Below the pieces are notes generated by a model. That model had not been told where the DNA came from and searched no databases. It was given only the letters and a program-made list of their open reading frames with translations. The translations under genes and the position numbers were made by a program. A DNA stretch of 64,000 nucleotides from Oxytricha trifallax (lineage: Eukaryota > Ciliophora > Spirotrichea > Sporadotrichida > Oxytrichidae), in contig ARYC01017795.1 in the NCBI GenBank assembly GCA_000711775.1, forward strand, positions 1 to 64,000, written 5' to 3'. Positions 34,673-44,732 of this stretch are shown piece by piece; within the stretch, counting starts at the first letter, position 1, and each line of letters starts with the position of its first letter.

Positions 34673-36511
34673 ATGAAAATATTCTTTCTTCTTGCAATCC
34701 TAGTAAGCTTTGCCTATGTCAAAGCATAACATATGGGAAAATCGGCTGAAGGCCTTGAAATCTTTATAGCAAAAACTTTTATCTTTTTTTCAAGTTTATT
34801 TAATCAATTTCATTATAAGATAGATTTGGATCTAGACCCAGAAGACAGATTTGTAGAGCCAACAGCTCACTTCAAGGAGGCTGCTTTGGAACTATTCAAT
34901 GTTTACGAAGAAGTAATTTCAAATGCAATAAACTACATGTTCAAAGCTCTTGACATGATCACTTGGTCTCGCTATAATGAAAAGCTAGAAGAAATGGAAG
35001 GTATTGCAGACACTCTTGAAAAATCAACTAATGAAGTCATGATGATGAATTTCTTATATGAATTAGATGCTTATTGCACTACAATCGTTGTAAGGCAGGG
35101 TAATGGGGATCTTTGTATGCTAAGAAATCTTGATTTTTACTTTCCGAATGAAACAAGAAAGACATTATAAAACCCCATAAATCAATTAAGAAGCGAGGAT
35201 TGGAGTTAAGAACAATTAAATTAAAAATTAATTATTATTGGTTAAAATTAAATATTATTTGGCTGAAATCAAATTTACACACATTGATTGGATTATTCTA
35301 AAATGACAATTAATAGAGCAAATAGTTTTTATAATTAGCCTAAACATTAAAATTTTGAGTCAATAATAAATTATTTAAAAAATAATTGTTCTTAATTCCA
35401 ATCCTCACTTTTTAATTTATCTATGGGGTATTATGACATTTAATATATACATATGTTTTTTTATTGCTAAAAATTGTTGATTGTACATTGGCAAATTTTA
35501 TAGAGGAGGAAGATATCTCTTTGAAGCGCCCATGTTCGCAGGTATAGTTGGGATCTACACAGCTTACAGACCCTAAGCTTTTGCCTTGGCAATAAACGAA
35601 AGAAACCCTAAGAACAATGACATGGGTTTTATGCAAAATTTAGGCATGATGTTCAGTGGTTTCACTTAAATAAGTTATTTAGCGAGATAGGTGATGCAGG
35701 AATCATAATTTATAATTTGAAAAATTTAGTGAATTAATATTTTAATTAAAATTAATAGCAATAGTAATAGTAATAATAAGAATATTTAATAAAACTAAAA
35801 AAACATGAAACTGTTAAGAATAAACTTCTATCGCTCTAATTCTCCTTCATACACATATCCATCTGCATGAATAAGCTATCTTTGCCATCCCTACCTTCCA
35901 CCTACTAAGTACCAAGCCGGTGGTATAGGTACTGCCTACTCTATAAAATAAAAAATAAAAGATACAAAAATTGAACTTACAATTAATGAAGGTTAAGCAT
36001 GCTGTCGATATCTCCCATTAAAGTTTCTTATTATGCCTTCTTATTAATTTTGATTAAAATATTAATTCACTAAATTTTTCAAATTATAAATTATGAATGT
36101 ACAACTTATGAATGCGCTTATAACAGACTTTAGAGCAAAACTTTGATTGCAGGATGCTATTTAATACTAGTTGGAATGAATCAAAACGAGGGAGCCATTA
36201 TATCTAGAGAGAGAACTAGCACTCTTAATATTGAAAAGCTTAATGATACCAATTGGTACCTAGCCCAAACAAATCAAGATCATTTTGCAGGTATATGCCC
36301 TATTAGATGTCAAAAAGCAAGAGAAAGAATTGATTTAATAGGCAATAAAACGGTGAGTCCATAGAATCTTTTAGAGAAAGTAATGACATAATGGCCAAAT
36401 CTTAATTATTAGACGATTTACAATTCAGTTTACTAGATGAATAAAAATATCTCTCAGACTTTCTACCTTTCTGCTACTGATCTTACCGATCCAGGTGATT
36501 TAAATGGATGA
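34673..36511 (+). CDS. Acid ceramidase / NAAA-like secreted or lysosomal amidase
   Basis: An N-terminal nucleophile amidase of the acid ceramidase/NAAA family, which hydrolyses N-acyl lipids in acidic compartments. A signal peptide (MKIFFLLAILVSFAYVKA) is followed by the family's short alpha region, then the autocleavage site with the catalytic Cys in DAYCTTIVVRQGNGDLCMLR and RNLDFYFP (conserved Arg and Asp). Further matches are FAGIVGIYTAYRPQAFALAINERN, LIAGCYLILVGMNQNEGAII, SRERTSTL and WYLAQTNQDH. The product is 375 residues, as in NAAA and acid ceramidase. Two large IESs (35164-35479 and 35700-36094) fall between these motifs; removal gives exactly 376 codons with homologous spacing. No intron is needed. 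Both IESs are built from inverted-repeat mobile elements (see findings). Confidence 0.93.
35164..35479 (+). other. IES (316 bp), pointer ATT, containing a MITE
   Basis: ATT at 35164-35166 and 35480-35482. Removal joins ETRKT to LYIGKFYRGGRYLFEAP with the spacing seen in human NAAA. A 268 bp inverted-repeat element sits inside it, leaving about 45 bp of other sequence at the right. Confidence 0.9.
35167..35434 (+). mobile_element. 268 bp MITE nested inside an IES, 6-bp target duplication
   Basis: The first about 51 bases (ATAAAACCCCATAAATCAAT...) match the inverted last 51 bases (ATAATACCCCATAGATAAAT...) at about 44 positions. GACATT flanks it on both sides (35161-35166 and 35435-35440). The core is non-coding and A+T-rich. 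Confidence 0.85.
35700..36094 (+). mobile_element. IES (395 bp) that is itself a MITE, pointer GAAT
   Basis: GAAT at 35700-35703 and 36095-36098. Directly inside the pointers lie inverted repeats of about 50 bp, starting CATAATTTATAATTTGAAAA, with one mismatch seen (TTAATTAAAATT against TTAATCAAAATT). The flanking duplication is AAT, the A-N-T type target used by TBE elements. Removal restores QVMQE-CTTYECAYNRL. The core includes a G+C-richer stretch on the minus strand (35815-36018) that looks coding. Confidence 0.9.
35815..36018 (-). CDS. Coding-like segment inside the ceramidase IES
   Basis: On the minus strand an ATG at 36018 reads MGDIDSMLNLHQ, then a GTAAGT...TTTATAG intron-like stretch, then a G+C-richer segment that in one frame reads VPIPPAWYLVGGRQGWQRQL and DGYVYEGELERQKFIL. 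The two parts do not join in frame by the obvious splice (one base off), and I cannot name a family. It could be an MDS of another gene, a captured exon, or chance. Confidence 0.35.
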
Positions 36512-37238
36512 TTAATTTCATTATATCTTGTTTACACATTAAATACATAAGAGTATAACAGAATTAAAGTGTTTGAAGAAATATGAAAGTTTTATAAGTT
36601 AAAATGCTTCTATATTTTGCATATTTAATGAATATGAAACTTCCAAAGCATCAAAAAATTATTTCAAGTTTTTCTATGATTACCTCGAATTTATATTCAT
36701 TTATTAAGGGCTTCATCTATTCTCTTTCTTATTTATGAGGGATTATTATTATTTAATGCTGTAAGGATATTAATACTGTGGCTAAACCAGCCAGATAGAT
36801 ATGATCAGTTATTCATACTTTGATTTTTTGGCGATCCAATCTCATCTGTCCATGGGGAAATACCTATATACAGGACTGACTAGCTTCACACAGTGTTCAC
36901 CTATTGCCTTGGGTAGGTCTTGTGTGGTCTTTCGCTACTTCGTATGTTTTTTCTGGTCACTTTCTCCAGTTTGATTTTTCTGTGAGTGCTTATGTTAGGT
37001 TGAAAGCTCTTCTCAGCAAATACTTATTGTATAGCTTGCTGATGAGAGAAAACCCCGAATGATACTCTACTGAAGTTGTCTTATGCAGGGTTATTCTCCT
37101 TGCTTTCCTTTAGCAAATAGAGTTCAATTTGAGATCCGAGTTGTCTGACTCTTAACTCCTACCCTATCCTTGGTGCACTCAACCCCAAGATGCAAGAATA
37201 GGTGTATCATTAAATTTAACACGACTTTTATAATCATA
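36512..37238 (-). other. Spacer with a coding-like stretch at about 36880-37200
   Basis: The first 350 bp show nothing. From about 37200 down to 36880 the minus strand is G+C-richer and reads QLGSQIELYLLKESKE... VSFGVFSHQQAIQQVF... RKIKLEKV before a TGA near 36880. It may be the 3' part of the adjacent minus-strand gene joined by an unresolved IES near 37200-37310. Confidence 0.4.
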
Positions 37239-38031
37239 TCAACAGTTGACGTTTCTATTGCCGTGGTCCCCTATTCCTGGCCTTCGTATTCTGATGATTT
37301 ATGAGGGATTAAAAATCCAGTTTTGTTTAGTGGATATAAATTCCATATAATCTTTCCTTGTAAGTTTGGCCCTTGCTCCATATACTTAATCCAGAAAGTC
37401 TTCTCTGATTTCCTCCAATAGTGTATCTGTAATATTATCACTGAATCTCACAGGACCATTATAGAACTCATGTTCATATTCGTAGACCATTGACGTTGCT
37501 AAATGCATAAGTTTGTCAAAATTTTCAGGGAAATCTTTGTCATTAGCTGAAATAGTTTCTTACAGGTTGTCTTGGAGAACGTCATAAAATACTCTAGCTT
37601 TTAAAGCAGCATCTCCATTGCACAAGAGTAAACCCCATAAAATTAGGGCTTGTAGGTTGATTTCATTGTGTAGATTTTCATCTCTGAAATATTCTGATTT
37701 CAATATTTAGACCAGATTCGAATGCTCATCATACAAATCACTCCATTTCTTATCATCTTTGAAGGCATATTGTAGCTGTGCTAAAGATACCGAGGTCTTG
37801 CCATTTTAATTGATCGATATATATTTATTGCAAATTATTAAGTAGTTTGGGTTAAATACATAGTATAAATAATTAATGATTGACAAATCTTTTCACTCTT
37901 CCTTCAAAAACGTCAATTCTAGTGCGGTAAAAAGGGAAAGAATGTTCAAATTTAGCATATCTATCTAACTTGCTCATATCTATCTCTGGGATATCAATGT
38001 TTCCACTGTCTGTTGATTCACTGCAACCCAT
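37239..38031 (-). CDS. MGCS-start (N-myristoylation motif) protein, helix-rich
   Basis: The start MGCSESTDSGNIDIP has Gly2, Ser at position 4 and a neighbouring Cys, a pattern typical of N-myristoylated and palmitoylated membrane-anchored proteins. The rest is helical and acidic (LQYAFKDDKKWSDLYDEHSN, FDKLMHLATSMVYEYEHEFY, TDTLLEEIREDFLDQVYGAR) and could be a degenerate EF-hand or scaffold fold; I do not recognise it with confidence. One IES (37809-37878, pointer ATTGA) must be removed; 241 codons result. The end at 37239-37241 follows SQIIRIRRPGIGDHGNRNVN; if another IES lies near there, the gene may extend to about 36880. Confidence 0.75.
37809..37878 (-). other. IES (70 bp), pointer ATTGA
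   Basis: ATTGA at 37809-37813 and 37879-37883. Removal joins GRVKRFVN to QNGKTSVSLAQLQ. Confidence 0.88.
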
Positions 38032-38399
38032 ATTTCTGTTCTTTATAAAATAAATATTTTATGCTTATTATAAACTACATTAAAATTCTCTTTTAGTAAT
38101 AGAATAAAATGAGATATAATTTTAGAATATAAATCATGAGTTAATGTATATTGGAGTATTCTCATTTTTATAAGTTTTTTCCAATGATTAAATATAAGAA
38201 CAGGAAAATTGTATATATTTTTTTGTAAAAAATAGTAATTTATTGTAAATTTAAAATTTTGCTAACTCTATTTTAAACAATCATATCTTATTTTGATTAT
38301 TTATAATTACTATACTATTCATATAAATATCTACAACTATTAGTATTACTATATGAAATTTAGCTTATTTTATTGCCATCTCTATAATATAGTTGATGT
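38032..38399. other. AT-rich spacer, no gene seen
   Basis: Very A+T-rich with poly-T and poly-A runs; I see no feature in it. Confidence 0.5.
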
Positions 38400-38690
38400 T
38401 GAGTTTCGGAGCTAATGTTCAGAAGGATGGTGATTGTCTAATTATGATAGGGTAAGGGGGGTTCGAAACCCAGCTCTCGCTGATATTTTACCTTATAAAA
38501 TGTACCGGATACTCGTCCGCAGTTGGAATGAGGTTAAAAGGAAGCAAACACATGACCTGATTTGGAAATCCGGAGTGGCCATATTTTAAGAAAGCACACG
38601 TGTTTGGACTATGGTCGAGATTGGTGGTGACCACTCCTGATGCTTCCGGAAAGGAGGTCGGAATAAGCGCCTTCAGCATTATTTCCCCTT
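38400..38690. other. G+C-rich block with tRNA-like B box, unexplained
   Basis: About 45-50% G+C in a region otherwise near 25%. The plus strand has GGTTCGAAACC at 38461-38471, a match to the RNA polymerase III B box, with a weak A-box-like stretch about 50-60 bp upstream, but no cloverleaf closes. Downstream, GGAGTGG and CCACTCC could pair. The minus strand is also open for about 86 codons from an ATG at 38679 with codon use unlike the neighbours. Candidates are a tRNA-derived SINE, a structured RNA or a small foreign gene. Confidence 0.45.
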
Positions 38691-38725
38691 AACTTTAATT
38701 TCCTAATTACTTTACTAACTAACTA

Positions 38726-38748
38726 TAGTTGAAGTTGCACTTCAACTA
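38726..38748. repeat. Short perfect palindrome
   Basis: TAGTTGAAGT, a TGC spacer, then ACTTCAACTA. It could form a hairpin just beside the G+C-rich block. Confidence 0.7.
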
Positions 38749-38926
38749 CAATATTATCCTTATCATTAATTAGATTAATTAAAGGAATTTTTCATTCTTG
38801 AGACATTCGAATGAACACTTAAGTTTTTAGGTGAGTCCAAAACTTAATTAACAATTCCATCGTATTCTAAGTTTATACCTTGCTCGAATTCTTCATACGA
38901 GAAATAATAAATATTCAAAATCATTA

Positions 38927-39338
38927 TTGTAGGAATACATTCGATTTGGGAAAATGAATTAAAATTAAAATTAATTAATTATTAATTACCTTCAGTTATA
39001 TTTTTGGAAAATGTCTCCAAACCCTAACAATATTATACTCTCTGGATAGCGCATTAAAAATAAGACGGTGGTTGTTATTGCTATAATGATTTTATCTCTT
39101 CTCCCAAGCGAGAAAAACACCTTTTACTTTTTTGGGAGTTATCTCAAAATCAATATATCTCGCTTCCTAGGATGATTCAGGAAAAATGCTAATAGTAAAG
39201 TCCATCTAAAATTGCGGGATCCACCGTAGAATCGAGTTAAATTTGAATTTTGAGCTCCTTTATATTTAATAACTGCCATGATTTTTTTATTTTAATTTAA
39301 TTTTAATTCATTTTCCCAAATCGAATGTATTCCTACAA
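38927..39338. mobile_element. 412 bp MITE with TA target duplication
   Basis: Starts TTGTAGGAATACATTCGATT and ends with the inverse; at least 43 bp match perfectly on each side. A TA dinucleotide lies outside each end (38925-38926 and 39339-39340), the mark of Tc1/mariner-type insertion. The core is non-coding. Confidence 0.9.
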
Positions 39339-39512
39339 TATACATATATTTGAGAAGTCTTCAATTTCATCGTTATTATCTATGTTTTACTACACTTATA
39401 CCAAATTTAAGTTAATTAGTTAGTTTGTTAGTTTATAGCATTCATGTTAAACTTGATATACGAAATCAATCCAGTAGAATAATTCAAACATATTAAACCA
39501 AGGAACTATGAC

Positions 39513-40490
39513 TCAAGCAGTCTTATCAACATTGATGTTGATATGCACATCGGCTCCCATGCCGTCGCGAGCGCTAAAACTTTCCTTATTACCTAGTATT
39601 TCTACCATATTTAAGTTAAGCTCGACGTTTTACTCCACAATCATAGGGAAATTGTGTTGTCCTTCTGCTTCAAATTCACTGCTTGAAGAACTGTTATCAC
39701 TCTCACTCTCCTTAATTTCTTATTCCTTCATTATATGGCTTGAGAAGTCATTTTATATTGAAGAGCATTCTTATTAAGATAGGTCTTTTAGTTTTAGTTA
39801 TTAATTTTGGGTATTATCAGGAGAAGCCTACTAAAATTATTATGAATTATGTATTATTTGTATTTAAGGCTAGAGCACTTAAGAATCAGGCCCATCTGGC
39901 TTGTTGCCTGTTATATGTAAATGAACATTGTGATTAATAGTCATTTATACCATTTACCCTTGTTTTCCAACATTATTTGTATCCATTAACTATTATTGAT
40001 CTTACTACTATGGACTTTAGATGTTCAGAGTAAAGTTTAAGCCAACTTTACCATTTTTATCCTACGGAATCAATGGTGAAGTTTTTTCAATCCTCGACTT
40101 TCTAGGCTTTCGTTCTCTTCTCTCTTTTTCAATATCTTTGGTTTTTCTTGGTTTAGTACGCCTTAGTGCATACTCTTCTTTTTGAGCAGCATTTAACGAT
40201 TCTTTCATTTGTTGATTTATTTATGGCTGTTTTTCTTCCTCAATTTACTATTGTTAGTTCGGGTTATGATGAGTAATTGATAAGTTAGCGAGTCCCCCTT
40301 AATCTTGCTGATAAGTTGGATTTTATTAGCTTATGTTAAAGGAACTATTAGGCATCTCTAGGTAGCTAATATTTTCATAATTATTTCTATTTTCATGAGT
40401 TTTGTTGAGCTATCCCTTAAAATTATCTTACATTTAAGAATTTTGAACTTAAAGATTATTGGTTGACTAAGACTTATTTCTTTGATCCAT
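39513..40490 (-). CDS. Gln/Asn-rich protein, single uninterrupted frame
   Basis: A 326-codon frame from the ATG at 40490 (MDQRNKSQSTNNLQVQNS) to a TGA at 39515-39513, with no IES or intron. It is very Gln/Asn-rich, with a basic patch YALRRTKPRKTKDIEKERRE that could be a nuclear localisation or nucleic-acid-binding signal. Four similar beta-strand-like segments recur in the second half (VGLNFTLNIQ, MTINHNVHLHITG, IVEQNVELNLNMVE, ADVHININVDK). I do not recognise a family. It sits about 290 bp from the left end of the TBE element. Confidence 0.7.
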
Positions 40491-40939
40491 TTAGGCGTCA
40501 TTTATATGTAGAAATTAATTATTCTAGTTTTAATTCTAGTCTTAGTTTATGACTTATTAGAAAGTTTTATATTGAAAGTTTTATTGTTATTCTTGCTAAT
40601 CAAGATTATTTGTTTCTTTTCTATAAATTTCTCCAGTTTTGCCCTTTTTTGTTAAAAGCCAATCAAAAACGTTATCAATTTTGAATTTTTGCTTGTAGGC
40701 CACAGATCGTAACAAACTTTCCATGTAACCGTAATCACAATTCTAATCTTAAGGCTAGTTTTTAATGTGTTCCATTCAAAACCCCAAAACCCCTTAGTGA
40801 GGTTTATAAGTGCTTTGATTTGTAGGGTATAGTTGGGGTCTTATCGGGGTTAGTAGAGAAATTAGGCCAAATTGCAAAATGAGAAATAGAAATTAGCGAA
40901 ATTTAGGGTCTATTTATGATGAGTAATATTTAGATTTAC

Positions 40940-41943
40940 TGCTTAAGCTTAGGTATGGTACGAGTATTAATATAGACTAAGCCAAACCTGTACTAAATTA
41001 TGCAGCAATAGCAAAGTTATTACGCAAGAGTGCCTCAACTGTTAGGTATCACTGCTTGCTAGCTGTTTAGCATTTTAATTCTGGTTGTTGAACGCATCCT
41101 GCAAGAAAATAAAAGTTCTCTCAGGCTCATATTGACTTTCTCTGCGATTCGAAGACTTTGAAGTATTGGGCGCACTTTCCACTAGACCAGCGAGCTGTGA
41201 TGTTTCATCGCAAGTTTCCTGACATGCGTATCTCTCCTTAGACTATAGTCAATATTTATAAAAGAAATGGTATTACTTTCAAGACTGTTAACAGAGTGAA
41301 GAGAGTGATTTATTTTACAGTGCCATTTTATAGTAATAATTTAAACTATATATATGATTAAATGCAAAGAGCTATTACTAATAACATCAAGTTCATACAC
41401 ACTGATGAAGCTGTGTTTACCTTCAACACCTTTATTAATAAGTCTTGGTATAAGAAGTATGATAATATAGAAGTCTACGATTAGAAAATAAAGGTTGTAA
41501 CTCATGCAATTTTAGCAGGTATTAGTGAAGACTCTGGCTTAGAAAGTTATGTTATTCATCCTCGCTCTATTAAGCGAGAGTAGTATATAGAGTTCCTACA
41601 TAAGCTGAGAGATAAATACAACGATTAAGAGATCATCCTGTTTGTTGACAACCTCTCAGTTCATAAGACTAAGGAGTCTAAGAAAGCTTATGAAGAGTTA
41701 AACATTACTCCTGTATACAATGTTCCCTATAGCCCACAGTTTAATGGAATCGAATTCTATTGGAGTTAAATCAAGACCCACTACAAGAAACTGCTGCTAT
41801 ATCACCTAATGCATGACTTGCCTATAGATACAGTAGACTTGATTCAGAGTAGCTGCAAGAGAGTAAGCATAGATAAAACAAAAGTTTATGCGAGAGAGGG
41901 AAGAATGAATGTTTATAAATAAGTTTTAGATTTAAATGAATGA
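40940..41943 (+). pseudogene. TBE 42-kDa DDE transposase, interrupted
   Basis: The mariner/IS630-type transposase of TBE elements, reported to take part in genome rearrangement in Oxytricha. An N-terminal helix-turn-helix-like part (YAAIAKLLRKSASTVRYHCL) precedes the catalytic residues: Asp in FIHTDEAVF, Asp in ILFVDNLSVHK, and Glu in SPQFNGIEFYW. The frame ends LDLNE-stop near 41943. A TGA at 41089-41091 interrupts the N-terminal DNA-binding part; one C-to-T change from CGA would explain it. The exact start codon is uncertain. Confidence 0.9.
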
Positions 41944-41944
41944 A

Positions 41945-42740
41945 TAAGTTCTCATATTAAATTAACCCAGAAAGGGATTTGGTTTCTCTTTCTTCTCCTC
42001 TTCTTATGGCTTGCTTGGGCCCATATTTCTTCTCTTTGTGCCAGCTCCTGCATCAATGTTCATTTCATCTGGCTTTTAAACATCTTTATAAAGTCTCTTG
42101 CTCACTTCATGAATGGTCTAAGACTTTCTCTCTCTGTGAACCTTTGCATGTTCTTTCATTAGAAATATACCAGTTCCAGGTTTCCCTAAAGAGTTATAAA
42201 TCAAAGCTTACTAGAAAGGAATGGATGCTTCTTAAGCTCTGCGAGCCAGGTCTCGCTTATAAGTATGCCTTGCTTCTTTTAATCTTCAGGAGAAATTGAA
42301 TAGCGTTTCTTGTGAGCTTCTTCAATGATTTCTCTGAGGTAACTCTCTCTTAAAGTGCCAAGAACACCAAAGAAGAAGCTCCTTTCTGGAAGCTTGTTAG
42401 AGAGTTGTTTCTTGGTAGGAAGATAAACTACCAACTCTTCATCTTACATCGCATCCTCGTAAAGATTAGTGACTGAAATCTCTGGGTAGTTTGGTATTTC
42501 TATCAACTTAATTTCATTGTTTTTGAAGGCTTTCTTCTCATCACAGAGTATCGCTTTTAAGAATGAAATTTTGGTACCTTCCATCGTTGGAAGGAATAAA
42601 CCCACTATAGTATATGATTAAGTATCTGTCACATGCTTACCATGCTAAGTGAGGTATCGATAGAGATCTTCCTTGCTTCTAAATCTTGAGATCATTTCTT
42701 AAGCTTCAACCCTCTTCATTGCAGTACTTATAGATTCCAT
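41945..42740 (-). pseudogene. TBE 22-kDa protein, frameshifted
   Basis: The minus-strand ORF of TBE elements, of unknown function. From the ATG at 42740 it reads 179 residues (MESISTAMKRVEAQEMISRF...), ending at a TGA at 42201-42203 within SSKL. Beyond it, in another frame, clear coding continues (LMKEHAKVHRERKS, KPDEMNIDAGAGTKRRNMGP), so a single-base deletion near 42205 probably truncates this copy. It is convergent with the transposase. Confidence 0.8.
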
Positions 42741-43306
42741 CCTTGTTCCTTCTCTTGTTATTGAATTTCAAATTTTAATATATAGAGTTCTGGATCCTAC
42801 TGTTAAAAATCTTAGTATTAAATATGGGCATCTTATAGGAGGTCAACCTGGTAAGGATACGTGGAGAAAGCTGGCAGAAGCTGTAACAAACTTCAGAGAT
42901 GGAGCTCCATTCTTATCAATTTAGTTCCATTAAATTAGTACTAAATTTGTTTAAATTTAATTAGTACTGGTACTAATTCCGTTTAATTTTAATTGGTACC
43001 AATTTAATAGTACCAAAACTTAATTAGTACCTTGTTTTAATCCAGTGAGGTTTTAATGGAAAAGTTCCAATCTAGTTTAAAACTTAATTGGTACCAGTAC
43101 CAACCTGAACTTTATCTGAGTTGGTACCAGAATCAAAATTATTAAGAGTAAAATTACGAAAATTATACTTATAAACTGAGTATAAATATGAATTCTTAGA
43201 GCTTAGATCAAACCATCATTAATTCTGTTGCAACTCCTATATAGTCCAGATATAGCTATAGAGGTTTTAAGAGCTTTATAATAGAAATTTAAATTTGAAT
43301 TTAAAC

Positions 43307-44732
43307 ATGGCGGCCAACTTAAATCGAAAAGCAGCACTCTTAGCAGAGGACAATCTAGCTAAACTTTGGCTCAACTAAAAAGCCAGAAATCATTTATGTT
43401 GAGAGAGAGGTAGAGCTAAGAGCTCTAGAATTTGAAGCAGAGGTCTTCAAAATAGAAGTATAAAACCAAAAGGAGAGAGCAGAGATAGGACTTTAAACAT
43501 AAATTGAATATGTTGAAGACCTAAAAGAACAGCTCCCTATTGAAAAGATAAAAACATTTTAATGTGAAGACTGCTAGAATTTTTTCTCAACTGAACAAAG
43601 CTTGAAGAGACACCTTAAAGAGGTGCACTCTGGCAAAGCCAAGATATATTTCAAGCATGAAAAGTGGATGGAAGGTACTAGTGTACAACTTGTATAAAGT
43701 CTTATACTCACTCTGCAAAAGTTAAGAAGCACATGAAAAAGCATCACCTCAGTGAGTTCTTGATTTAAGATAAAGAGACATAAAAACTTGTGCCAGCTAA
43801 AAGAAAATCAAATACTATCGAGTCTTAAAGAGAGTTACACGAAAAACTCAAGAGACAGAAAAGATAAGAATCGATGAACTAACCTGCAGGCAATACAATT
43901 CTAGCCTGCTTCCAAGCAAAAGCAATGAATATTCCTGCATTGAATCAATTAATCTAAGTAATTGTATTGAGAATTACTTACATATAAGTGTTCCTAACAA
44001 AGCAAAGCTTATAGTGGTTGATGTGTATGCCTACAAGGTGTACCCTTTCAGCTATCTCCTTAAGAACGAGCAATTCTAGAATGAGTTTGCTAACGAATAT
44101 ATGATTCTTAGAGAGGCCTAGAGAAAAGATTGCAAGAACTTGCTTAAAATAGATGGTGTTATGTTAAGCTATGGTTTTATCGCACTAAGACTTAAGAAAT
44201 ATGAAATGACTCTGAGAGATACCCAGATGATTTGAATGATATACTATCATATATGATTATGGGTGTCAAAGAGTTGCATGAACTTGGATATGTTCATAGA
44301 GATTTGAAACCTGAAAATGTTATGCTGAACATATGTCCTTTAGAAGTCGTAGTTATTGATTTCAATAGAGCCTTGAGATAAGAGATAGTAACTTTAGCAA
44401 AGGTTCTTGGCACTCCTGGCTACTTCCCAATAAGAGAGAAGTGGACGAATGGATCAGTTTAGTGGGATGTATAGGCAGTAGCTGCTATAATTTTAGAGAG
44501 TGACATGGAATGCATGTCTTACTATGGTACCAAATAAGAGAAATAATCAATAAGTTAAGCGAGTAAGCATATAAAGCAGGACGATATCTGCAAAGAAATC
44601 AAACAGATTGTAGACATGATAATTGTAAGAGCACCATCATATCCAAGATAATCCTTAGACGATTTACTTGAACCACTACAGAGAGCAAGATTCAAGAGAT
44701 ACAATAAAGACAAGCAGATAAAATTTGTTTGA
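43307..44732 (+). pseudogene. TBE 57-kDa zinc-finger protein kinase, decayed
   Basis: The third TBE gene. Near the N-terminus two C2H2 fingers are visible: CEDCQNFFSTEQSLKRHLKE with VH, and CTTCIKSYTHSAKVKKHMKK with HH. The C-terminal half is a protein kinase: VHRDLKPENVML is the catalytic loop, VVIDFNRALR replaces DFG with DFN, and GTPGYFP is the activation segment. It ends KQIKFV-stop at 44730-44732. Frame changes in the fingers region and mid-gene suggest decay. Confidence 0.85.

Noticed and set aside
35421..35636. Minus-strand 71-codon frame inside the ceramidase locus, at first taken as an inverted (scrambled) MDS.
   Set aside because: The plus strand of the same stretch reads the expected ceramidase sequence (RGGRYLFEAPMFAGIVGIYT), so the minus frame is a shadow and the gene is not scrambled.
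38440..38482. tRNA gene at the GGTTCGAAACC motif.
   Set aside because: The acceptor and T stems do not close and no D or anticodon arm is found at the right distance; kept only as an unexplained island.
39508..39777. Plus-strand 89-codon Leu/Ser-rich frame.
   Set aside because: It is antisense to the Gln/Asn-rich minus-strand gene; the Leu/Ser runs mirror its Glu/Ser codons.
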